Assembly: GCA_003505715.1 (NCBI GenBank)
Contig: DNXU01000323.1
Span: forward strand, 13,768-36,932
Direction of reading: 5' to 3'
Length of the DNA: 23,165 bases
Origin: Cyanobacteria bacterium UBA8803
Lineage (GTDB): Bacteria; Cyanobacteriota; Cyanobacteriia; Cyanobacteriales; Coleofasciculaceae
Positions 7,370 through 14,373 of the stretch are shown piece after piece. Under the pieces are notes generated by a model. It was not told where the DNA came from and did no database searches. It worked only from the letters and a program-made list of their open reading frames with translations. Position 1 is the stretch's first letter; every line of letters starts with the position of its first letter. The position numbers were made by a program, and so were the translations under genes.

Positions 7370-8221
7370 ATGCACCCACCAGATTTAATTGGCAGCTTTG
7401 AGGAGCGCCAGTTTCCAGATTTCCGCAATCCCACGATCGATACAATGATTTGGGGCAGCAAAAGGCATCACGTCCCCATCCTACTAGAAATTGATGTGAC
7501 GGCAGCACGAGATGCCATCCACGACCAGAAGAGAAAGACTGGTGAAAGCATTAGTTTTACAGGCTGGATCGTGAAGTGTCTGGCTCAAGCAGTCAGCGAA
7601 CATAAGTCCATCCATGCACTTCGCAAGGGGAAACGGCGGTTAGTAATTTTTGATGATGTGGATGTAACGACGATCGTGGAACGAGCAGTTGGTCAACCAG
7701 GCGCAGGCGAGACGCTACCGATGCCTTACATTGTTCGCAAAGCGAATGAGAAAAGTGTTGCTGTCATCAGCTCAGAAATCCGTGCCGCGCAGCAACTACC
7801 TGTAGCAGCAGGAGAAGTACAAATTGGTTCGACTCGTGCCACCTGGATAACAAAAATATCGACGATGCTGCCACAGTTTGTGCGCGATTTGTTCTTCTGG
7901 CAACCATTATTTCGCCATCCTTTTCTGTTCAAGCGCATGATGGGTACAGTATCATTAACTTCTTTGGGAATGGCGGGTCAAAGCGGGATGAGTTGGGGCA
8001 TTCCAATTGGCATTCATCCCTTGATAGTTGCGGTGGGAGCGATCGCCAAACGACCCGGCATTGTGGACGAGCAGATTGTCGTTCGCGAGTATGTAGGGCT
8101 AACAGTGCTGTTTGACCATGACGTGACGGACGGTGCGCCAGTGGCACGTTTCATTAGGCGATTGCAGGAATTGATGGCATCTGGGTATGGGTTGAGAGCC
8201 GCAGAAGTTTTTGAAGCATGA
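7370..8221 (+). CDS. Stand-alone 2-oxoacid dehydrogenase E2 catalytic domain protein
   Basis: A 283-aa protein made only of the acyltransferase (catalytic) domain of 2-oxoacid dehydrogenase E2 subunits, which belongs to the same fold class as chloramphenicol acetyltransferase. The active-site motif HxxxDG is intact at residues 250-255 (DHDVTDGAP), and SWGIPIGIHPLIVAVGAIAKRP at about 208-229 is the conserved segment before it. Compared with ordinary E2 (over 400 aa) there is no N-terminal lipoyl domain and no E1/E3-binding domain, and no E1 or E3 gene lies nearby. It is therefore probably not a standard dehydrogenase component; a free acyltransferase with another substrate is an inference. The start at 7370 is fixed by GAGGAG. 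It stands alone, with palindromes and repeats upstream, and its 3' end overlaps a doubtful reverse ORF. Confidence 0.85.
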   Translation: MHPPDLIGSFEERQFPDFRNPTIDTMIWGSKRHHVPILLEIDVTAARDAIHDQKRKTGESISFTGWIVKCLAQAVSEHKSIHALRKGKRRLVIFDDVDVTTIVERAVGQPGAGETLPMPYIVRKANEKSVAVISSEIRAAQQLPVAAGEVQIGSTRATWITKISTMLPQFVRDLFFWQPLFRHPFLFKRMMGTVSLTSLGMAGQSGMSWGIPIGIHPLIVAVGAIAKRPGIVDEQIVVREYVGLTVLFDHDVTDGAPVARFIRRLQELMASGYGLRAAEVFEA

Positions 8222-8438
8222 ACATTAGCATACATTTTTTGTATTCTTTTGGCCCCTTATTTCCCAGATAAGTAGCTTCATTCCAAAAAACCAAATTTTG
8301 TAGGTAAGCCTCTACTTCATGTTCAAATCTACCTGTCATCGTCCTTAGGGCTAAAGCAAATTCGTTGGGAGCTAGTGTGGGAAAAGGAGGACATATCCAA
8401 CCTTTAGAAGCATTCCAAACAGTTTTTTTTCCTTCCAT
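8154..8438 (-). CDS. Doubtful hypothetical protein, 94 aa
   Basis: An open frame I do not recognise. The first 70 residues have a natural composition (KGWICPPFPTLAPNEF, LALRTMTGRFEHEVEAYLQ) and lie in an otherwise empty gap. The last 24 residues are antisense to the C-terminus of the E2-like gene and look like read-through. AGGA stands about 12 bases before the ATG, a long but possible spacing. It may be a gene that lost its original end, a remnant of a longer coding sequence, or chance. It is upstream of nothing on its own strand in the neighbourhood. Confidence 0.35.
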   Translation of the reverse strand: MEGKKTVWNASKGWICPPFPTLAPNEFALALRTMTGRFEHEVEAYLQNLVFWNEATYLGNKGPKEYKKCMLMFMLQKLLRLSTHTQMPSIPAIA

Positions 8439-8504
8439 ACGATAATTATCCTGTTATTCAAAATGACACTAAAGTGCCTACTACAAACAATTTAGTTTGA
8501 CACA

Positions 8505-11500
8505 TCAGGTATAAGCAGCACCTAACGCCTTCAACGTTACCAGCTGAGCTTCTGTTAATCCCTGAATTCCTTCAATCTTCATACCTTCGTAGGGCTGAGG
8601 CACTCTCAAGGTTTGCCAGGACTTCTGTGCTTGCAGATCCCAGAGTTTGATAGTTTCATCTAAACTGCCGCTAACAGCCGTGATTGTTGCAGAAACTTCA
8701 TCTGGAAATTGAATAGAGGTAACAAGCAAGGTATAAATCAGCTCGGAGTGACCTGACAAGGTTTGATAGCATTGCCCCGTGCCGATATCCCAAAGTTTAA
8801 GAGTGCGATCTAAACTGCCACTAACAATGAATTGACCGTCTGGAGTAAATCGGGCACCTATGACAGCTCCTTGATGCCCTGTAAAGGTTTGCAAACATTC
8901 CCCCGTCGAAACTGACCACAGTTTGAGAGTATGGTCAAAGCTGGTACTCAGTAACCACTGCCCATCATCGCTCCAGGTTACACACCACACGCTATTAGTG
9001 TGTTCTTTGAGAGTTTGGCAGCATTCCCCAGTGTCAGCATCCCACAGCTTGATAATGCCATCAAACTCGCTGCTGGCTAGCAGTTTTCCGTCAGGACTAT
9101 AAGCAACACAGGCAACTGGACTGGTATGTCCTTGGAGGGTTTTCCAACATTGAGCTGTGCTAACGTCCCACAGTTTAACGGTTTGATCGTAGCTGCCACT
9201 CACAAGTTGCGTACCATTAGGATTAAAGGCAATGCTCCACACCCAACTGGCGTGACCCTGCAAGGTTTGTAAGCAGTTGCCTAACTTCCAGTCCCATAAT
9301 TTGATCGTATGGTCTGCACTACCACTGGCGAGTAAAGGGTACTGGCTAGTGGGATGAAACGCCACCGACCAGACGCGGTTAGTATGTTCTCGTAAAGTTT
9401 GCACGATCGCACCGCTTTGAATATCCCATAATCTCACTGTCTGGTCTTCGTGACCGCTGGCGAGATAGCGGCACTCAGCACTCAAGGCAAGGGATAGCAC
9501 GGCATTAGTGTGTCCTTTAAAGGTTTTCGTACAGCGTCCGGTTTTGATGCTCCAGAGTTTAGTGGCGTGATCGTCGCCGCCGCTAACAATTTGCTGTCCG
9601 TTGGGATGATATGCCACTGTCCAAACTCGGTTGGTATGGCCGAGAAAGGTTTTTAAACATTCTCCAGTCTGGACATCCCACAATTTAACTGTACGGTCAA
9701 AACTGCTACTTGCTAAGAGGAGCGGGTTTTGATTATTCGTTTTTTCCTGGATACAGGAATCTTGGCTAAACTCACTCCTGAAGCCGTCGGGACTAAAAGC
9801 GATCGCAGTTACTACCTGTCGATGTCCCTGTAAGGTTTTCAGGCATTCTTGGGTCTTGGCATCCCACAGTTTAATCGTCTGGTCGTAGCTGCTACTGGCA
9901 AGCCACTCGCCGTCGGGACTAAACGCAACTGACCGCACCCAGCGATTGTGCGCTTGCCAAACACAACGGCAAATTCCAGCCGCCACATCCCACAGTCGAA
10001 TCGTACCATCTTCTCCAGTACTGGCAAGGGTTTGACCATCTGGACTAAAGGCAAGTGACCAAACTCTACCCTTATGACCAACTAGCTGACCTAGCTCTCC
10101 CTGCCCTCCTTCCTTATTATTGGTTGGCAGAGAGGTTAATTTTGATGTCGGAACCTGCCACAGACGAATGGTAAAATCTTGACTGCCACTGGCGATAATT
10201 TGTCCGTTGGGACTGAAGGCCAGGGCACTAGCTGAGTAAGTATGCCCTTTGTAAGTTTGCAGGCATTGTCCAGATTCTACCTCCCATAATTTGACCAGAT
10301 AATCATCACTAGCGCTGGCAAGATACTTTCCATCTGGGCTAAAAGCAATTGCCCACGTCCAGTGTTGGTGTCCCCGGCACCGAACTAATTGCTTCCCAGT
10401 GCCAGTATCCCAAATTTGGATATCGCCTTTAGTGTCGCTGGTAGCTAAACGCTGTCCGTCTGGAGTAAAGGTGACACTGACGACACCGCCTAAGGTTTCG
10501 GCAAAAACCGTTTGGCTAATTTGACTAGCTGTAAAATCAGTGTCGTACAATACGGTATCTACTAAGTAAGCTTGTCGAATGGCGAGATGAGAAAAATCGA
10601 AGCCTCTGAGGTCGGTTTTCAAGTGACAGAATAAATTCAAGAGATTGCCCCCTGCATAACCTGCCTGTATTGCTGTTTTATGTCGTAAGGAAGATAAAAT
10701 CTGATAGAGGTGCTCTACCAGTTGAGAGTGCGTTTCAAAGTGGGTTAAAAGGCGCTCAGTTAAAGGGTGCAAAATCAGTTGAATTTGAGCTTCACGCACG
10801 TAGTCTTGAGCTTGGGCTTGAATTAAGGTATGGGTTCTAAATAAATTGATTTCCTTGGTGGTAATCTCTCGCTCAATAGTTTGGATGAAGCGTTCCGTGA
10901 CATACTCCATAATCACGGGTTGTTGAGTTAAACCAGTGTCTAGGGTTTCTAGGAGCGATCGCGTCTTAAGCGCCTCCAACACCTCTAATAGCTCTCGCCA
11001 AGGGACTTTGGGCAAGATTTCTGCCTCTAATTTCGTTGGCGTTACCCCTTCCCGGTTAATGGCTAGCCAGTACATAATCTGTTGTTGCAGAGGTGATAAA
11101 CGGTCAAACTGTCGATCTAGTAAGTCCCACAAATTGCTAAAAACAGTGTTGCCTTGGGCTAAAAATGCCCTGGTATCGCCACTAAATAGCTCTTGAATAG
11201 CAGTTGCAGCAAGTTTGAGAGCAAGGGGATTGCCGCCAAAGTAGTTGACAAGTGCTTGATGGTGTGATGTAGTTGCTGCTAATCCTTTATCGATGAGGAT
11301 CTGCTGACCTGCTGCGGGTGAGAGTCCTTGCAGTTGAAGCGATCGCACCGGGAGGTTTTTGCCTTCTCGCACCGCAAATCCGCCTGGTTTATCTCGTCCG
11401 GTGATAATCAAACAACTTTGGTGAGGTTCCTCGCAGATGCGATCGAATAGCTGGCGGTACGCTTCATAACCTGGTTGATACAGTCCGCTGCGATTTCCGT

Positions 11501-12161
11501 CTTGCAAGATTGATTCAACGTTATCAAGGACTAACAAACAGCGCTGGGAGTGCAACTGTTTCATGAAGGTATTGATTGAGCCATCGGTTGTTACCTCTGA
11601 ACCCGCTAAAATCGGCAAGATTTCGCTGAGGATGAGTTCTAAGGGTAGAACTTGCTGCAAACTACGCCAAACTACACGGTCAAATTGGGATTTTACTTGT
11701 TGAGCGAGTTTCACCGAGAGAGCAGTTTTGCCAATGCCACCGAGTCCAAGAATTGCGATCGCACGGCAACAGTCTTGCAGAATCCAAGTTGCCAGGGTTT
11801 GTAGTTCCCCTTGCCGACCGTAAAATCGTGAAACGTCGATCGCTTCACCCCAATCTTGATTGCCTGCAATGACAGGTGCTGTTTTTGCACCTGGTTGCGA
11901 CTGTTGGTAGCGACGTAAAACTGCTTTTAGATTGCGCTTCGAGACGGGTTCGCCTAGGATTTGGGATAGCGATCGCCACAACTGGGAACCTACTTGTTTA
12001 ATGTAGTCGTGTTGATAGCTTAATTGTTGAGCTATCTGCTGATAAGATTCCCCTGCCCAAGTTTCCAGAAAGACTACAGATTGAATGTCATTGAGTCCTT
12101 GGCCTTGGTTAACAGAGTGTAACAGAGTATCCACTAAGGAGAGTGCCTCTTGTCCCGTCAT
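8505..12161 (-). CDS. STAND NTPase: N-terminal HTH, NB-ARC, 14 WD40 repeats
   Basis: A 1218-aa signal-transducing ATPase of the NLR-like class, presumably cytoplasmic, that senses an unknown partner through beta propellers. Residues 1-90 form a helix-turn-helix-like domain seen in cyanobacterial NTPases of the vWA-MoxR-associated group. NB-ARC follows with P-loop LGLGGIGKTAL (about 138-148), Walker B CLLVLDNVES (about 208-217), LIITGRDKPGG, and GGNPLALKL. Residues 560-1185 hold 14 WD40 units ending in KLWD/RLWD, fitting two seven-bladed propellers. One unit (nucleotides about 9700-9830) has an insertion with SQDSCIQEKTNNQ. The tail PYEGMKIEGIQGLTEAQ is common after such propellers. No toxic effector domain is recognisable. 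ATG at 12161 is preferred over an in-frame TTG at 12170. It is divergent from a toxin-antitoxin pair, and its 5' end is duplicated beyond that pair. Roles in defence or programmed death are inference. Confidence 0.93.
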   Translation of the reverse strand: MTGQEALSLVDTLLHSVNQGQGLNDIQSVVFLETWAGESYQQIAQQLSYQHDYIKQVGSQLWRSLSQILGEPVSKRNLKAVLRRYQQSQPGAKTAPVIAGNQDWGEAIDVSRFYGRQGELQTLATWILQDCCRAIAILGLGGIGKTALSVKLAQQVKSQFDRVVWRSLQQVLPLELILSEILPILAGSEVTTDGSINTFMKQLHSQRCLLVLDNVESILQDGNRSGLYQPGYEAYRQLFDRICEEPHQSCLIITGRDKPGGFAVREGKNLPVRSLQLQGLSPAAGQQILIDKGLAATTSHHQALVNYFGGNPLALKLAATAIQELFSGDTRAFLAQGNTVFSNLWDLLDRQFDRLSPLQQQIMYWLAINREGVTPTKLEAEILPKVPWRELLEVLEALKTRSLLETLDTGLTQQPVIMEYVTERFIQTIEREITTKEINLFRTHTLIQAQAQDYVREAQIQLILHPLTERLLTHFETHSQLVEHLYQILSSLRHKTAIQAGYAGGNLLNLFCHLKTDLRGFDFSHLAIRQAYLVDTVLYDTDFTASQISQTVFAETLGGVVSVTFTPDGQRLATSDTKGDIQIWDTGTGKQLVRCRGHQHWTWAIAFSPDGKYLASASDDYLVKLWEVESGQCLQTYKGHTYSASALAFSPNGQIIASGSQDFTIRLWQVPTSKLTSLPTNNKEGGQGELGQLVGHKGRVWSLAFSPDGQTLASTGEDGTIRLWDVAAGICRCVWQAHNRWVRSVAFSPDGEWLASSSYDQTIKLWDAKTQECLKTLQGHRQVVTAIAFSPDGFRSEFSQDSCIQEKTNNQNPLLLASSSFDRTVKLWDVQTGECLKTFLGHTNRVWTVAYHPNGQQIVSGGDDHATKLWSIKTGRCTKTFKGHTNAVLSLALSAECRYLASGHEDQTVRLWDIQSGAIVQTLREHTNRVWSVAFHPTSQYPLLASGSADHTIKLWDWKLGNCLQTLQGHASWVWSIAFNPNGTQLVSGSYDQTVKLWDVSTAQCWKTLQGHTSPVACVAYSPDGKLLASSEFDGIIKLWDADTGECCQTLKEHTNSVWCVTWSDDGQWLLSTSFDHTLKLWSVSTGECLQTFTGHQGAVIGARFTPDGQFIVSGSLDRTLKLWDIGTGQCYQTLSGHSELIYTLLVTSIQFPDEVSATITAVSGSLDETIKLWDLQAQKSWQTLRVPQPYEGMKIEGIQGLTEAQLVTLKALGAAYT

Positions 12162-12251
12162 TGCCAGCAATCTTGCTCTATGGCTTAACCTTCTTAATTT
12201 CCTCTATCTGGGGATAGAATTTTATTGAGAATTTACATAAATTTACCACAT
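12135..12251. repeat. Direct repeat copy A: STAND gene start and upstream region
   Basis: 117 bases covering the first nine codons of the STAND gene and 90 bases upstream. The segment recurs at 13185-13299 with two substitutions and one 2-base gap. A following stretch (CAACTCACTTTT, then a GACAGT block) reappears at 13416, after an interruption in copy B. The two copies flank the DUF433/DUF5615 pair. The A copy must contain the STAND ribosome-binding site and probably its promoter. Confidence 0.95.
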
Positions 12252-12367
12252 CAACTCACTTTTCATCGACAGTCAGGCACTCAAGGCGTCCCTGGGTCGA
12301 AAGGGTTTCAGAATGTGTTTCTTAAGAGGTGAGGTATTATGGAGGCGATATCTAGTCTATTGTGGGT

Positions 12368-12742
12368 ATGAATCAGGCATCCAATGGACAACTAGGCATT
12401 ATCCGTACAGAACGTGGACTGACGATCACAGGAGAGCGCATCACCCTCTATGATGTAATGGATTACGTAATTGCTCAATATCCACCTAAGTTTATTCGCG
12501 GTATGCTCAACCTTACAGATGAGCAACTTAACGCTGCCCTATCCTATATTGAGGCAAATCGTGCTGAAGTAGAAGTAGAGTATCAAATCGTTTTGAAAGA
12601 GGCACAGGAAATACGGCAATATTGGGAAGAGCGCAATCAGGAACGGTTTGCACAAATCAAAGCACTTCCACCAAAACCTGGACAAGAAGCAATTCGGGCG
12701 AAACTACAAGCGTGGAAAGAAAAGCTTGGAATGACCGAATGA
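12368..12742 (+). CDS. DUF433 family antitoxin
   Basis: A 124-aa protein of the DUF433 family, the usual antitoxin partner of DUF5615 PIN-like toxins in type II toxin-antitoxin modules. It is expected to bind the toxin and to repress the operon. The DUF433 core is at about residues 14-60 (ERGLTITGERITLYDVMDYV, YPPKFIRGMLNLTDEQLNAALSYI), followed by a long charged helical tail rich in E, K and Q, which probably contacts the toxin. The frame looks intact. I chose the ATG at 12368; an in-frame GTG lies two codons upstream, and no good Shine-Dalgarno is present. Its TGA overlaps the toxin start (ATGA), so translation is coupled. It is divergent from the STAND gene and sits between the two copies of that gene's 5' region. 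Confidence 0.88.
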   Translation: MNQASNGQLGIIRTERGLTITGERITLYDVMDYVIAQYPPKFIRGMLNLTDEQLNAALSYIEANRAEVEVEYQIVLKEAQEIRQYWEERNQERFAQIKALPPKPGQEAIRAKLQAWKEKLGMTE

Positions 12743-13145
12743 TTTTTCTGATTGACCGTAATCTTGAGGGGTATGCGATCCAATTACTAGGAACTTTAGT
12801 CAGTCAAGGCTGGCTTGAGCTATTCTCGATTAGATTCGTGATGTTTGATGAAGCAGAGTTAGCTTTTGCTAGCAGCGATCGTATTGTGTGGAGATTTGCT
12901 CAAGACAACCAGATGATTCTGTTAACTGCTAATCGCCGCATGAAGGGGAGAGACTCGCTAGAGCAAACACGCTAGAGCAAACAATTCGTGAAGAAAACAT
13001 GCCAACTTCGTTACCTGTGTTGACGATTGGCAGTCTAGATCGGTTTAGCGATCGCGAGTATCGAGAACAATGTGCTGTTCGTCTGGTCGATATTCTTCTG
13101 GATCTGGAAAATTACAGAGGCGTCGGTAGAATCTTTATTCCCTAG
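12739..13145 (+). pseudogene. DUF5615 PIN-like toxin disrupted by a 14-bp duplication
   Basis: The toxin half of the DUF433/DUF5615 module; DUF5615 proteins are PIN-like nucleases. The frame opens MIFLIDRNLEGYAIQLL and contains IVWRFAQDNQMILLTANRRMKG, typical of the family. After SLEQT it runs into TAG at 12973-12975, leaving 78 residues. The cause is visible: CGCTAGAGCAAACA occurs twice in tandem at 12956-12983. Removing one copy restores a 130-aa frame that continues IREENMPTSLPVLTIGSLDRF, then ...LDLENYRGVGRIFIP, and ends at TAG 13143-13145, the normal length and ending for the family. The start overlaps the antitoxin stop; a longer upstream start is unlikely because it would lie inside the antitoxin. 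The current product is probably inactive, but the duplication could in principle revert. Confidence 0.9.
12956..12983 (+). repeat. Perfect 14-bp tandem duplication inside the toxin gene
   Basis: CGCTAGAGCAAACA at 12956-12969 is repeated exactly at 12970-12983. Fourteen is not a multiple of three, so the second copy shifts the reading frame and brings a TAG into frame. Confidence 0.97.
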
Positions 13146-13184
13146 CTGTAGTTTAGCTAATGTGGTAGCTCTTTCGTGGTCGCT

Positions 13185-13299
13185 TAAGGAGAGTGCCTCT
13201 TGTCCCGTCATTGCCAGCAATCTTGCTCTATGGCTTAACCTTCTTAATTTCCTCTATCTGAGGATGGAATTTTATTGAATTTACATAAATTTACCACAT
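13185..13299. repeat. Direct repeat copy B: truncated STAND 5' end
   Basis: 115 bases matching 12135-12251. On the minus strand it reads MTGQEALSL, as at the STAND N-terminus, then diverges into unrelated sequence toward the toxin gene. The remainder of 13146-13521 holds a 116-base interruption (13300-13415) beginning with two CCATTCC heptamers, a small AGCTCT/AGAGCT hairpin at 13350-13364, and from 13416 a weaker continuation of the homology seen after copy A. No gene is supported there. Confidence 0.93.
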
Positions 13300-13452
13300 T
13301 CTCCATTCCCCATTCCCGACTTTCACTCTAGTGGTTAAGCGATTGCCCTAGCTCTTGCAGAGCTGCTTTGCTCACACCTATTGCCCTTAGGCGGTAATTT
13401 TACCAATCTTTACAAAAGCAACTCACTTTTTCTCACTGACAGTGCGAACAGG

Positions 13453-13479
13453 CGTGGATTTTACTTGTATTAATCCACG
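13453..13479 (+). promoter_or_regulatory. Inverted repeat CGTGGATT-N11-AATCCACG in the amidase leader
   Basis: A perfect eight-base inverted repeat with an 11-base spacer, ending 42 bases before the amidase start codon. It could be an operator or a leader hairpin. No matching site was noticed elsewhere in the window. Confidence 0.4.
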
Positions 13480-13521
13480 AAGGTAATTTATACCTCAGAA
13501 GCAAAAAAAAGGAAACGGGAA

Positions 13522-14283
13522 ATGAAATTTGGTATTGATATTGGGCATAATTGCCCACCGGATACAGGTGCTGTAGCAATTAAGAAAGAAGATGATTTAA
13601 CTAAAGCAGTAGGAACTAAGCTGATAGAAAAGTTATCAGCCGCAGGTCATAGCGTCATTTATTGTACTCCCAACACAGCAGCAACGGTAGGGGAGTCTTT
13701 GAGAAAACGGGTAGATAAAGCGAACGCTAACCAAGTTGATATTTTTGTATCAATTCACTTTAATGCAGCTTCACCTACAAATGAACCCAGAGGAGCGGAA
13801 ATCTATGCTATTAGTAATGCCTCTAAAGCAATAGCTCAATCTGTACTGAAGGAAATTGTTAAGCTTGGCTTTAAAAACAGAGGAGTTAGAAGTACTGCAT
13901 TTTTTGTCATAAAAAACACTTCGATGCCTGCTATTTTAATCGAATGTTGTTTCTGTGATTCAAGAGCAGACATGAATCTGTTTGATGCTGAAGAAATGGC
14001 GGAAGCCATCAAGGTTGGATTAATTGGTGACTCAGATGATACTTCGGCACCTCAACCTGGCATTTTGCAAATTAGCCAAGCAACTGTTCTAAAACCCTCC
14101 ACCGAGCAAGCAACTGATTTAAACCGAGAAACACTGGTCAACATTACCCCTGGTAATTTTCCTGTCTTGGATTTTCGTTATGAAGAAAGACATTATTGGG
14201 TGAAGTGGAAAGACAAAAGTCAACGAAATCGTGATGAGCATTTTATTTTTGATGAACATGGAAAGGTTGTAGAACAAGAGTAG
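13522..14283 (+). CDS. N-acetylmuramoyl-L-alanine amidase (Amidase_3), no signal peptide
   Basis: A 253-aa zinc amidase that cuts the bond between N-acetylmuramic acid and the stem peptide. The Amidase_3 domain fills residues 1-168, with zinc ligands H9 (DIGHN), E23 and H79 (SIHFN) and the catalytic glutamate E141 (ILIECCFCD). About 85 residues follow: a linker, then an unrecognised domain with FPVLDFRYEERHYWVKWKD. No signal peptide or membrane helix precedes the catalytic domain, and the frame has no alternative upstream start before a stop at 13471. In this it resembles phage endolysins more than secreted AmiC. GGAA about seven bases before the ATG can serve as ribosome-binding site. It shares its whole catalytic layout with the amidase at 20657, including GHNCPPD and ECCFCD. 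It is followed after 90 bases by another wall hydrolase on the same strand. Confidence 0.92.
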   Translation: MKFGIDIGHNCPPDTGAVAIKKEDDLTKAVGTKLIEKLSAAGHSVIYCTPNTAATVGESLRKRVDKANANQVDIFVSIHFNAASPTNEPRGAEIYAISNASKAIAQSVLKEIVKLGFKNRGVRSTAFFVIKNTSMPAILIECCFCDSRADMNLFDAEEMAEAIKVGLIGDSDDTSAPQPGILQISQATVLKPSTEQATDLNRETLVNITPGNFPVLDFRYEERHYWVKWKDKSQRNRDEHFIFDEHGKVVEQE

Positions 14284-14373
14284 TTATTTACTATTATCCA
14301 GGGTGCTTGTCACAAACATTGCTAACTATCCTAACCAGTTGTTATTTAACTAACTTTTTGAGAGGACAAGCCT

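Noticed and set aside
12622..12975. Longer start for the DUF5615 toxin
   Set aside because: The extra 39 residues are out-of-frame sequence of the antitoxin gene and lack family similarity. The ATG overlapping the antitoxin stop gives the correct family N-terminus.
13035..13220. Minus-strand 61-aa frame beginning MLAMTGQEALSL
   Set aside because: Only the first residues match the STAND protein, through the 115-bp repeat. The rest is antisense of the toxin gene, so it is a duplicated stub, not a gene.
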